Shown here piece by piece: positions 38,619-50,566 of a stretch of 64,000 nucleotides of DNA. Positions within the stretch are counted from its first letter, which is position 1; every line of letters starts with the position of its first letter. This stretch comes from Chenopodium formosanum (lineage: Eukaryota > Streptophyta > Magnoliopsida > Caryophyllales > Amaranthaceae), in NCBI GenBank assembly GCA_024500155.1, contig CM044867.1:25679632-25743631 (forward strand), given 5' to 3'. The notes beneath the pieces are model-generated. The model was not told the origin of the DNA and did no database searches. It saw only the letters and a program-made list of their open reading frames with translations. The position numbers were made by a program, and so were the translations under genes.

Positions 38619-39914
38619 GGGAAATTCTCTTTGGTAACACTCTAGTTTTTATTTTTCTCAGTGGTAAATTGCAAAAAAACTTATTATCGTTGGTAAACTT
38701 TAACTAGTTATAAATTTTCAATGGTAAACTTAATGAAATTATAAGCTTAACCTTAGTTAACTAAAGACTTAATGACTAATTTAGCCCTAATCTCAATTCC
38801 AGCTTTTCATCCAAAATCCTTCAACCCAAAAACTACCAGCAACCAGAACCACCGCCTAGCCGCCGCCATTGCCCAGAATCACTCCCCTTCAAATTAGCCC
38901 ATTCCACCATTACCCAATCTCAACTATTATCGCACCACCTAACCACAACCACCGTCACCCACCATCTCCAACCGCCACTCAACCTTGCTGCCCAATACAC
39001 CCCTGCATCACCAATCTCAGCCCTCTCCAACCGGTACTCCACGCATCACAGCAACACCACCATTCACCAACAACAACCAACTCACTAGACATCCCCTGTT
39101 CCACCAATCTACAACATTCACCTTCACCAATTCTACCTCACCATTTAACCACCAACTGCAGCCCACAACTTACCGCAATTAGTGGCGCTGCTCCGAATTG
39201 ACCCACATATCAACTGCTCCACAATCGCAAACACTACAACAACGGCAACAATTGGCCGCAGCCTAGCAAAAATCACAGCTGCACTCGCCACCATTCGCCA
39301 CCAACATAACTCAAGGCAGCACCAATCGAAATTCACAACTATCCCACTTCAAATAAGATAGTGGCCCGTCAATTTCAGCATATAAAGCCCCAATTCAGTT
39401 GATTATCAACCTAATTTCCCCAAATTTAATTGCAAGACTTGATTTTTTGATTAATTTGTAGGACGATTCTCTAGTAAGTTAGCCTAATTTCAACTCTAAA
39501 TGCAACAGTCATAGCCACAACAAGAAGATCAATGGGGTTGGCTAAAAAATTTGATTTTTGCAATTTGAAGATCAATTACAAAATTTTGCAAAAATCGATT
39601 ATTGTTAGTAGAGCTTGTTATTCAGATGGTGAAATGTAAGGATGAAGAAAAAGAGGAGGATGAAGATGATGATGGTAGGTTAGGTTTAAAGGGGGCATTT
39701 TAGGTATTTGAGTGCTTTAAGTAAGGGTATTTTAGGAATTTTATTATTTTTATTTTAAAATAATCTTAACCATAGTTAATAATTAAGTAAATTATTTTAT
39801 TAAGTTTACCATTGAAAAATTAAAACTAATTAAAGTTTACCAACGATAATAAGTTTTTTGGCAATTTACCACTGAGAAAAATAAAAACTATAGTGTTACC
39901 AAAGAGAATTTCCC
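38619..39914. mobile_element. Non-autonomous Mutator-like element, possible gene capture
   Basis: Terminal inverted repeats of about 115 bp beginning GGGAAATTCTCTTTGGTAAC differ at only a few positions. An exact 9-bp target duplication TAAAAAAAA flanks the element (38610-38618; 39915-39923). The interior (about 38810-39340) is C-rich and unlike the TIRs, with Pro/Ser/Thr/His-rich open frames, as in elements that carry host DNA. No transposase. Confidence 0.9.
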
Positions 39915-39923
39915 TAAAAAAAA

Positions 39924-41062
39924 TGTAATACAAACAATTATTTCCCTTACCATAAAATAAGCCTATGTTTCTACAACTTGAAATATTTGGAATTAGAATT
40001 AAGTGTTGTAAGGTTTAATTTACACACTAGAGGGTATAATTTAAGTTAAATAATTGATTATTTAAATTAATTGTTATACAGGCGATTTATAATCTAATTC
40101 AAAACAATTCTTATGTAATTTCCTTAATGTTTATCTTGGCGTTAATTCAAACAATATAATCAAATGAAATAACGATATTTTAGAGTAAAAAATAAATTAC
40201 GAAAGGTTACCCACAATTCATGTTGCGGCTAAATTTAAAATACTCCATTGTGTTACCAAAATTAAATAAATTAATAACCATAGTTTCATATACTATGTTG
40301 TATCCTTCCTTTTTGAAATTATACTACTACTTTATTTCGGCAGATACCATGGTTTATTTTTTCGTTACCATTCTAAAAAAAAATGAAAATCAATAATATT
40401 GGGAAAACTAAAACATAAAAAATATGTAACAAAGTAATACACCCACAATGTTCGAACCCAGGACCATATGGCAAGCAAATATTTATGTGTGTAGCATCTA
40501 TAACCAATATTAAGAGATATTCACGTGCTATACAAAATTTGTGAAATATATCTATAATACTATGTGGTGACCTTACTTTTAAACCAAATAATTAACAATG
40601 GATACTTATTCTACCATTGTTGTTACTATAAAAATAATAAATTTAATATCTTTGATCGTTTAAGTGATTAGGCCTATATCCATTAAAGGGTACAAAATTA
40701 AACACATCCCTTTGGAATACATACAACTATCTGCTAAATTTGAAGATTATGCTTTGTTTTTCAGGAATACATAATCTCTAGAAATTTTGATTAATGTGAT
40801 TGTGGAATAATTAATTTTACAATAGAAAATTTTAATAGCGTCGGACTAGGCCTCAACTTTGTAAGAAATGGACGCACTACAATATTAATATAATGCTACA
40901 TGATTAACTTGTTGCCTATTAATTAGGATAATATTGAAAAAATAGAAACAAATAAAATAAAACTCAAGTAAAATACATATGATATCGTATACCTAAATAT
41001 TTTATATTATCAAAAGGGATTATATGATTGTATTTAACATTCAAGCTAAAAAGTTTAGGAAA
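39924..41062. other. AT-rich intergenic
   Basis: No gene supported. A B-box-like word (TTCGAACCCAGGACC) near 40448 is homologous to a segment near 48103. Confidence 0.5.
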
Positions 41063-41063
41063 T

Positions 41064-41092
41064 TCCGGGCGTCACTCGGGCACAAAACTAGT
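41064..41092 (+). mobile_element. Possible decayed Helitron 3' end
   Basis: CCGGGCGTCACTCGGGC followed by ACAAAACTAGT resembles a Helitron terminus (hairpin, short spacer, CTAG before T). The stem no longer pairs well. Confidence 0.35.
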
Positions 41093-41760
41093 TATTATAT
41101 AACTTTAACTTAAGTAAATTTATTGCCAAAAAAAGAATTATAATGCATAATAATCTTGAATAATAATATAGTATTCCATATCTTGTAATATGGAAATAAA
41201 AGATTATAGGTTATTAAAGGGTTTGATCTTATTAGATTCTCCTTATGATAAATTTTTTAAGCCACTTACTATTAATGTGGTCAAAATAAAATAACTTTGA
41301 CCACATTTTATGATTTTTACAATCAAAATAATATTCGCCTTAGGATAAAATTTTCAAATATCAACTTTTTAAAAATTTACTTATACATAGCCGAAATTAT
41401 TAGTGGTCAAATATGTTCATTGGAGACCGTTCAAATGCAAAGTGAGTCGAACTTCAGAAACAGAGGGAGTATATATGTAATACCCTGTATTTTTAAGTCG
41501 TTTAATAATTATTAAATGTGGATTTTTCCGAAATATTATATTTTTATTTTACAAAGATGATTTTACTTTTATGATTTATAAAGATTTTAATTATACAAGT
41601 CAAGTTAAAATTTATCGTATCCAAATCAGATTTTCAACCGTTAATAGTTTGTACCCGAGTTAGACAGTAATGTACAAAATTCGCTACTTCAATATATATG
41701 TAGTACACTTGTACTACACAAAATTTGTACGTCAATTTGCCTAGCATTCTACTTCAACAT

Positions 41761-41765
41761 ATATG

Positions 41766-41799
<34 letters not shown>

Positions 41800-41840
41800 C
41801 ATATATGTATATACACATATAATATATATATATATATATG
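41761..41840. repeat. (TA)n microsatellite
   Basis: Mostly TA dinucleotides with a few GTA and CACA interruptions, inside the gypsy-type LTR. Confidence 0.9.
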
Positions 41841-42207
41841 ATGAAAATCCACCCACTTGCCTCCTACAATTAAGAATATGGATGGCATAGTATCAAGGCA
41901 CTTCTATAAATAGCCATGACTACCTCACTCCATTTCTTCCTCCAAACTCCCCTTCATACTCCTCTCTACTACTTCCTCTTCTTACTTTCTTCCTCCTACT
42001 AATTTCTTTCTCCTCCGCATCACCACCAGCCACCCATCCCCTAGCCAGCGATCCTCTTCCGCCCTGTCACCGTCCGAACATCCACCCCGACAGCCCCTTC
42101 TCCTTCCTCCCATATTCCCTCTCTTCATTCGTAGCCCTGCTTCAAGCCTTCAACTAGACCAAATTGGTCTTGTTCTACCTTTAGTAAGTTGGATTCCTTC
42201 TCTAAAA

Positions 42208-42736
42208 GGAAATTTTGTGTGGAACTACCCTAAAGATAGGGTCATTTGTGAACAACTACCCATTTTTTTTTATTTGTTTAGAACTACCCACAAGTTTGAA
42301 AACGTTTGGGTAGCACTACCCATGAACATTTTCTGTCCGATTAAAACGTTATTGGAGCCCATTTTTTTCACTTTTGCCACCCAATTAACTCTCCGAGTTT
42401 GTTTAAACGTTTTAATTCACCTTAATTAACCTAATTAGGGTCTTAATTAGAATTCATTTTAGGGTTCATAAGTGTAAAATTATTTGGGGATTTTGATTTC
42501 TAAGGTTTGGGGGTTTAATTGAATTGAGGTTTTTGCTTATTTTAGCATTAATTGGCCATTGTAATTGATAAAAGCGAATTATTGGGCCAACATAACATTT
42601 TAATTGGACGGCGAACGTTAGTGGGTAGTGCTACCCAAACGTTTTCAAACTTACGGGTAGTTCTAAACAAATAAAAAAAAATGGGTAGTTGTTCACAAAT
42701 GACCCTATCTTTAGGGTAGTTTTACACAAATTTTCC
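42208..42736. mobile_element. Mutator-like MITE with 9-bp target duplication
   Basis: Inverted arms of about 110 bp start GGAAATTTTGTGTGGAAC and are over 90% alike (GGGTCATTTGTGAACAAC, AACGTTTGGGTAGCACTACC). Exact 9-bp duplication TCTCTAAAA (42199-42207; 42737-42745). Non-coding interior of about 300 bp. Confidence 0.92.
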
Positions 42737-42954
42737 TCTCTAAAATGGCATATCCTAGTATAATACATATTAATGCACTCCTTAATTCTATCCTAAATAA
42801 CATATGAGTAGAATGTTATGAGCTACTTTCATTATTCTAAGTATTATTGTCATTATTACTACTTTTGCTACTTACATACTACTATATATACTAGGTACTA
42901 CTACTTACATATATAAGTTATATACTACTACTACTATTATTACTCCTATATATA

Positions 42955-42960
42955 TCTACG

Positions 42961-42992
<32 letters not shown>

Positions 42993-43011
42993 TTATTATT
43001 ATTATTATTAT
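42955..43011. repeat. (ACT)n/(ATT)n microsatellite
   Basis: Runs of TACTACTAC followed by TATTATTAT. Confidence 0.9.
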
Positions 43012-44171
43012 GGATTTAATAAAAAAAGGTTATGATAATAAATTGTCTATGCACAACAAGTCAAAGACGGTATTTTAAGTCTTCGTGTCTATGAGTTGAA
43101 AAATATTTGATTAGGATTATTGGTTTGTTATAGGAGGAATTTCAGGTTCGAAATTAGGAGCTCCGTAATTGTGTGCAAAGATTGAGGTACGTACACGTGG
43201 CTAGATTTTTTATAAAGTGACTTTTATATGCAACGTGATTTACATGTTGAGTGGTTTCGAACCATGTTTAAATGATTGTGAAATATATTCCGGTGAAACA
43301 TGTTTTAATTGTTTAATATCAAAAGTTTAAATATTTTATATGGTTGATTATAAACTTGTATTGATATTCAAGATGTTTAAAAAGGAAGTTTTATTGTTTA
43401 AATTATCCCGAGTGTGGGAAATTAGAAAGTTTATTTATCAGGATTTATTCCTTGAATCTTTGGATTTTTAACTTCCACTACGCGGAGTAAGTTGAAGACT
43501 ATGGACTTTGTATGACCTAGTCTTTCCCCTTGATAGCACTATGTAAAAGAGTTACTATCTTGGGGGGTGTGCACACTTAGATGGGACAATGATTTGCGAA
43601 AATTAGGACTGATCCATCCTATTCGGAATTATCTTTGGAAGTTGGTTATTTCAGAAATTGGTTCTTTTGACAAGTTTTTATACATGAATTTCTATTCATG
43701 AATGGTTTGGATAAATTATGATTTATTCGAAAACATGTTTAATTAAATAAATTGATTTTACATGTCTAGCATTTGTATGTACTTAACATTTTGGCTATTA
43801 CGTATTTGTTTTGTTTTGGCTTGGCCCTACTTATCATTTTGATGAGTAGTTAGGTGATGGCGACTAGACGACGTGAACTATATGCTGCATTGGGAACGAT
43901 GCCGGTGATCACCTAGTTTAATTTAGTAAACATAGTATTAGTGTTGTAGTACCTTGGAAGCGTTTCAAACTATTATCAAACTATTATTATTACTACTATT
44001 ATTATTAATGAAAGATAAGTACTATTTTCCGCTGCAAAACTCTGTTAAGCCTTATGTAATCACGTGGCGGTAATACTCCCATGTTACTCCATAAGTTGGA
44101 TTATTATCGTTAATATTAGAGAGTAATTTGGGGGTGTTACAATACACACACACACACACACATATATATAT

Positions 44172-44709
44172 AGGAAAATTTGACAATTACCACCTTCTGT
44201 TATGTCCATTTTAGCAATTACCATTTGTATTTTTTATTGTAAAAATTACCACCTTCTATTTTCAAAAACATCAAAAGTTACCACCTTCTTGCCCCTCAAC
44301 TACCACGTGACGTCATTTTGGACTCATTCTTTCCCATTCCTCCCTATTTCCCTTACATTTCTCATTTCTAACTCGATTCTCATCCCCCCTTTCACTTCTT
44401 TTCCCCCAAACAATCAAAAACACTTCAATTCACTCCTCTAAATCAAAATTGACGAACACTTATTGGTGGTTTGGGGGAAAAAAGTGAAATGGGAGATGAG
44501 AATCCAAATATGAATGAGAAATGTGAGGGAAATAGGGAGGAAAGGGAAAGAATGGGCCCAAAATGACGTCACGTGGTAGTTAGGGGCAAGAAGGTGGTAA
44601 CTTTTGATGTTTTTGAAAATAGAAGGTGGTAATTTTCAAAAAAAAAAAAATAGAAGGTGGTAATTGCTAAAATAGACATAACAGAAGGTGGTAATTGTCA
44701 AAATTTCCA
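44172..44709. mobile_element. Fold-back Mutator-like MITE
   Basis: Almost the whole 538 bp is an inverted repeat. The left arm (GGAAAATTTGACAATTACC...) pairs with the right arm ending GGTGGTAATTGTCAAAATTTCC, through an ACCACGTGACGTCATTTT / AAAATGACGTCACGTGGT core and on to the centre near 44450. The flanks (ATATATATA on both sides) fit a 9-bp duplication but lie in a TA repeat. Confidence 0.85.
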
Positions 44710-44722
44710 TATATATATATAG

Positions 44723-45370
44723 GGAAAGACTCTCGTGAGAATTTTTCTTATATGAGAATTTTTTCTATGTGAGAACACTCTTTACGTTCTAAATTTTTAT
44801 CATATGTTCTAAATTTTAAATCTGATGTTCTAAACTATTCCTTAGGTGTTCTAAATTAAATCAAATGTTCTAATTTAGTATTTATATGTTCTAAACCATA
44901 CATTAGTTAAGTTTGATGTCATAAATTTTAAATAACTTGTTCCAAAATTTTAACTTATATGTTCTAAATTTTAAAATGCGTGCTTAAAATTTTTAATTAT
45001 ATGTTCCAGATTTTAAAGCGTATGTTCTATTTTTTACATGTATGTTCTAAATTCTTTACTCACACTTTCTATATTCTATATCAGTTTGTTCTAAATTTTT
45101 ATTCACATGTTCATAATCTTAAATCAGATGTTCTAAATTTTACTCATATGTTTAAAATTTCATAAAGCAAATTTTATAAATTTTTAATCACTTGTTGTAA
45201 TTCTTAAATCAGATGTTCTAAACATATTATTCACACAAATGATTTAAATTATTACTCATATGTTCAGAATTTTAATTTGAATCACATGTTCTAAATTTTT
45301 ATTCACATGTTCTAAATTTTTACTCATATGTTCTAAATTATAAATCAGTTCTCATATAAGTATGAATTCT
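44723..45370. repeat. Degenerate 'TATGTTCTAAATTTT' tandem array
   Basis: Dozens of 12-17 bp units with the core GTTCTAAATTTT, bordered on the left by 'cttatatgagaattttttctatgtgagaac' and on the right by the inverted equivalent ('gttctcatataag', 'attctcacatatgg'). The unit is the reverse complement of that in the 61815-63480 array. Confidence 0.8.
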
Positions 45371-45387
45371 CACATATGGACCTATTC

Positions 45388-45595
<208 letters not shown>

Positions 45596-45631
45596 CTATA
45601 GCATATACACGGGTACTAGCTAATTAATATA

Positions 45632-45726
45632 CTCCCTCTATCCCTTATTTACATGCATATTTCTAACATTTATTACTAACATAATAATGAGAAATAGGCA
45701 TGCATGTAAATAAGGGACAGAGGGAG
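45632..45726. mobile_element. Short Stowaway MITE
   Basis: 95 bp, nearly perfect hairpin: CTCCCTCTATCCCTTATTTAC and GTAAATAAGGGACAGAGGGAG, TA on both sides. Confidence 0.92.
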
Positions 45727-45997
45727 TACTAAATATATGAACCAAAATGGAAAAGGGGGAAAAAAATCCTCGTATTTAATAATGTGGGAATATATGTCAT
45801 CTACGTAGTAAGAGAAAAAAAAAATTCAAGTTATTTTCATAGTTTGAAAATAAATTGAAATGTGAAGTTATTAAATTTGTATTTCTTACCAAAGTTGCAA
45901 TTTATGTTTACAACTTCTTTGATTATTGAGAATCATGCTACTAGATAAATATGGTTTATATATTTATTTAAAACTATAACACATACATGGTTACTAG

Positions 45998-46501
45998 TGG
46001 AGATGGATATGGATCGGATTCGGATCGGGTGGAGCTTCACCCGCATCCATCCATCAATCCTATCGCTTCATCCGTTTCACCCATCATCCGTATTCGTCCA
46101 TCCATCATCTGCGGATGAAACGGGTGGATCGGATGATGAATGGATGAACATTTTAGGAAAAAAATTCACATAGAATTTATTTATGGTTATTTCTACCATA
46201 AATTTTTATTAATTTTTAAATAAAAAGGAATCAATAACTACATATTCTTAAAAAAAATTAATTTGCAACAAATAAAGTGTTTTAAAATTTTGAATCAAAA
46301 TACTTAGATTAAAAATCTTTATATATGTTAAACAGGAGGGTGGATGGTTAGCGGGTAAAAAAATCATCATCCACATCCGATCCGAACCATCATCAACTTC
46401 ATCCATCACCTGCTTTTCATCCATTTATTTCGGGTTTTCGTCCATTTATTTTAAGCGGGTGGATTGGGTTAGCGGATATCCATCTAATATTGTCATCCCT
46501 A
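45998..46501. mobile_element. Non-autonomous hAT-like element
   Basis: Flanked by GTTACTAG and GTTGCTAG (7 of 8 bases), a hAT-sized duplication whose empty form is seen in the neighbouring repeat copy. The ends TGGAGATGGATATGG and CCATCTAATATTGTCATCCCTA are imperfectly inverted. The arms are filled with GGATCGGATG / CATCCATC words on both strands. Confidence 0.65.
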
Positions 46502-46947
46502 GTTGCTAGTTAATTAATGTACTAAATATATATGAACCAAAATGGAATAGGAAAATATGAAGTTGTTCAATTAATATTTCTAATAAATAGAAAGCAACTG
46601 TATTTCTTACATACTATTTCTATAACATACCTTATGCTTAAACTTATTTGATTATTCATAGTGTTGTTACTAAAAAGAAGTGGTTTATATCGTTTTTAAA
46701 ACCTATAACATATACACGTCTACAAATTAAGGTACTAAATATATGAACCAAAATGGAAAACGGAAAAAGTTATTTAATAATGTGGGAAAATATGTCAATC
46801 TGATAAACAGAAAGTTGCTATTTTTATTATGCACCAATAACCTGAACTATCTGATCACACTAGTAGTCTAGCATTGAGTAATGATTATTACATGTGATCT
46901 TGTTCAATGAAAATTTTTTTAAAGGGGAAAGTGGATTGCTATTAGGG

Positions 46948-47145
46948 CCTGTTCCGATTTACTGAAAACAACTTAATTGAATTCATTGGAGCTGAAATGA
47001 ACTGAAAAGAGCTAAAATGAATTGTGTATGAGAAAAGAAAACTAGGGCCTGCTCCGATTTACTGAAAACAAATGAAACGAACTAAACTGATTGGGGCTGA
47101 ATTGGTCTGAATAAAGCTGAAATGAATTATTTATGAAAGGAGGAA
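46948..47145. repeat. Two direct copies of a Tourist-like end
   Basis: GGGCCTGTTCCGATTTACTG (46948) and GGGCCTGCTCCGATTTACTG (47045) lie about 98 bp apart in the same orientation. No opposite end is present, so these are fragments. Confidence 0.6.
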
Positions 47146-47487
47146 ATTCAACTTCATATCTTATCCCTACCTTTTAAAAAGAATGAGAAATCACTTATGA
47201 ATAGTGTGAGAACAATTTCATCCTCAAAATGTTAGTTTACCTATAAACTATTCTTGATATAATGTTAATTGCATCTAAACTTTTCCCTTTTGTGATTTAA
47301 TGATTAAACTCTTATGAATAGAGTATACCCTATAACATGTTTATTCGCTATTAATTGCCTTTTTTTGAACTATTAAGAACAGTGGGAACGTTTATACCCC
47401 TAAAAATATTTGTTTAGGTATTTTCCCTCATTAATGCTTTCAACAATTAGAAGGCTAGCTATATTACATATAATGTTTAAGGAATGA

Positions 47488-47513
47488 CTAGTTATGGTGC
47501 GCACATCGTGCGC
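47488..47513 (-). mobile_element. Helitron 3' terminus
   Basis: On the minus strand: a perfect hairpin GCGCAC-GAT-GTGCGC, then an 8-nt spacer (ACCATAAC overlap) and CTAGT, the standard Helitron end. The element would extend to higher coordinates; its 5' TC end is not identified. Confidence 0.6.
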
Positions 47514-48870
47514 GTAAGCCACCTTAGTTACTTTCAAATGATTAACAAACCCAATATAACATTATCAATGTAACTTCAATTACTACCAATCCATGTTTGT
47601 TATCAATTACAATTATTCATCTGTTCAAAATTAAATAAATAATAAATCAAAATTACAAATTATAATATCACATTCTGCAACATACAAAGTTATATTAAGT
47701 ATAATGTTCAAGGAATGCTTTATACCTTACAACATAAAGGGTATTTTCATTCCATCGTAAGCTTCTACTACGTATTTACTAATTACTCTGTTGTTAAACG
47801 TTTTCCTAATTAGCCGTCAATCGTAAGCTTCAATTTCTTAAAATCATTAACCTCGATATTCCGTTGTTAAACGTTTTCCTAATTAGAATTTTTTTTTACA
47901 ACAGCATACAAGCAAATTATCAGTGTATAGATTGGTAATTATTTTAATTTCAGATAAAGATTAATTTATATTTTCATATAAAGTTAGTTTAACCAAAATT
48001 GTTGGTTGTTTGCTATTAAATGTAATTACTAAAAAACTTAAAAACAATTGATGTAGGTCTAACGTTATAGAAAAAAAAAATTGAAAATGGCCATGCATGG
48101 AATCGAACTTGGTCATATCAGGAAAATATTATTCTGAGACATAGTAACCAAGATTGAGAGATAAACATTAGTATTATTTGCATAACAAAATGGAAATTTT
48201 GCCAACAACTACCATTTAAATGACCACTTTTGAGAACAACTACCATTTAAAATTTTCTTTTAAAAAAATTACCACAAAGTCACAAAAACTTTGAGTAGTC
48301 ACAAAATATATATATATATATATTCACAAATACTATAATGGCCTGGTTTCAGATATGCATTACTAATAAATCTGCACATAAAAGACTTACAACATTACTC
48401 ATACCAAACTTAATATTATGTTACTGAAAAAAATCTGCAAATAAAAGACTTAGACATTATTTCATACCAAATTTAATTAATTGTATTACTGAAAAATTAG
48501 CAAATAAAAGGGTTAGACGTAATTGAGAGTTTTCTTCCATTGTCGATAACCTTAAACTATTTTCAACCACTATTGTGGTCCTTCAAGGAATATCAAGAAG
48601 AACCCATTTCAGGAGTAAAATAAAAAATGGTTGTAAGACCTATGATTAATTTGTTGATATTTGGAGACGATTAAATTTAGGGAATAATTCAATTTACCCC
48701 CGATAAATTCTGAAATAAAATCTTATACAAATAATGAATTCTAAAATGAAATCGTCTGCGAATGGATACATGCTAAAAGAAGGAGGTTTCACAACCGTTA
48801 ACGTATGGATACGTTCTTAATTATGTTAGGAAGCTAGCTTTGGATTGTAGTAGTTTTTCAATTTATTTTT
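47514..48870. other. Unassigned, probably Helitron interior
   Basis: AT-rich with no gene. It includes a Mutator-type TIR fragment near 48192 (GGAAATTTTGCCAACAACTACC), a TA run near 48308, and a B-box-like relic near 48103. Confidence 0.4.
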
Positions 48871-48873
48871 ATC

Positions 48874-49011
48874 AAAAGAGCAGGGAACTAAGCTGCTCAC
48901 AATTTAGCTCATGTTCGCAAGTTCTATGATAGGTTTCGGGTTTGGCTCGAAGAGTATCCTCATGAGATTCATGAGAATGTAATAGTTGATTGTTTAGCAC
49001 TTATTACTTAA
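48874..49011 (+). pseudogene. RNase H C-terminal fragment
   Basis: The frame reads KRAGN, stop, AAHNLAHVRKFYDRFRVWLEEYPHEI..., the tail of RVT_3-type RNase H (R-x-GN-x-xAH then WL..P). An in-frame TAA and a frameshift upstream show decay. No reverse transcriptase remains nearby. Confidence 0.6.
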
Positions 49012-49094
49012 TAATATGGTTCTTTGCTTCCCATCAAAAATAAAATGAAATCGTATGCAAATAATGAATAATTTGATTAAAAGATAAACAATAA

Positions 49095-49545
49095 TAAATC
49101 CCCAGTTACAATACCCCCAACTAAAACCCTCAAATCGAAAAAGCCCCAAATTACAGAACCCTCAAATCGAAAATCCCCCAATAAAAAACCCCCAAATTAA
49201 AAACACCCATTACACCCAATTTACGCTACAGAAAAATTCGATTAAAAGATGAACAATAAAAAATCCCCAATTCGGAAATCTCTCAATTAACAAACCCCCA
49301 AATTAAAAGCCCCCAATACATCTAATATACTCAACATAAAAATTCAATTAACAAATGAACAATAAAAAAAAATCCCCAATTTCAAAACCCCCAATTCGAA
49401 AACCCCCAATTAAAACCCCCCAAATCGAAAAACCCCCGATTACAAAACCCCCAAATCGAAAAACCCCCGATTACAAAACCCCCAAATCGAAAAACATCCA
49501 ATTAAAAACCTCACTAATCAAAAACATCCTATTAAAAACCCAAAA
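49095..49545. repeat. C-rich degenerate minisatellite
   Basis: Units such as CCCCCAAATCGAAAAA and CCCCCGATTACAAAA alternate; 49427-49493 is almost exact with a period near 31. The minus strand is correspondingly G-run-rich. The Pro/Lys ORF across it (49355-49621) is a by-product of the repeat. Confidence 0.85.
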
Positions 49546-49624
49546 TCAAAAACATAAAATATTCTGCTCACCGTTCAACATTCATGGTGGTGAAGAAATG
49601 GAAAAAAAAAAGCCAAATTAAATC

Positions 49625-50002
49625 GAAGAAGACTAAATCAATTACATGATGAAGAAATATATCATAATTTTATGCAAATACTAACTTGTTTAGATTTGTC
49701 TTTTGAAGGAATCGACATTTCGTCCAATTTCTGGGCTCTCGAAGGTGTTCACGAAAAACAAGAAATGAAAACTGAAAAAAAAAAAATCTAAGTCAAAATT
49801 TATTGAGGTGCATTGAAAATGACAGTTACTTTGAATTTCAAATATTAGGGTAATTAGAAATTTCATTTGAATTCAAATAAAATTTAAAAATAATTAGATA
49901 TTGGGCCCCAATTTACCACCCAATCAGAATGTGACATGTCAAATTGTATGTGGCTCCCACATACAATGCTTGTATGTGTAGCTTTTTCTAAGTTTTACTT
50001 TG
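49625..50002. other. Intergenic, nothing assigned
   Basis: Contains a small inverted repeat (CATACAA / TTGTATG words near 49945-49977). No gene. Confidence 0.45.
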
Positions 50003-50566
50003 TAAGAGCACCAATATTGGTCAGGATACTACAATCCTTTCCCAATTTCTCTCTCCTTTCCTCCACTTGACACATCACACTCTCTTCCTTCCACATTACT
50101 TTCCACTATCTCCATCCTTTTACTTAGAGCATCAGCAATGGAAAGTATCAAAGTATGCAACAATCCTTTCCCAATATCTCTCTCTTTTCCTCCACTTGAC
50201 ACATCACACTCTCTTTCTTCCACATCACTTCCCACTATCTCCATCCTTTTGCTTTTCCTCTTTCTTAAATAATTCCAACATTAATGAGTATCCTTTTCCA
50301 TATACTCTCTTCTATTTACATATACCCCACCATATATTCTCTCTCCTATTTACACACTTAATTATTGTTTTAGTTTGTAAAATATGTTTATTATTATTAT
50401 TATTATTAATCGAACAAAACTACGTCAACTAATAAATTTTCACATTAATATAATAGATTAGTAAAACACGAAATACATGAATTAAAAGACATAAATTAAA
50501 AATATGAAATACACGGATGAAAATAAGCAACGAAAATAACACACAAAAATTAAAATTATTAAAATG

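Larger units (their letters stand above)
41476..44141. mobile_element. Gypsy-type (Tekay/Del-like) solo LTR
   Basis: Starts TGTAATACCCTG and ends GGGGGTGTTACA, the hallmark ends of Tekay/Del chromovirus LTRs. The flanks ATATA and ATACA match at 4 of 5 bases, in AT/AC repeat DNA. Its length of 2666 bp includes a 538-bp younger insertion with its target duplication (42199-42745). No internal polyprotein region is present. Confidence 0.7.

Noticed and set aside
46948..47145. Complete Tourist MITE
   Set aside because: Two ends in the same orientation and no opposing terminus, so only fragments are claimed.
49095..49545. CRISPR-like or telomeric array
   Set aside because: Units are degenerate and adjoining with no unique spacers; the motif is not CCCTAAA, and the genome is eukaryotic.
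49355..49621. 88-codon Lys/Pro-rich ORF
   Set aside because: Arises from the C-rich minisatellite, whose period happens to lack stops; no domain.
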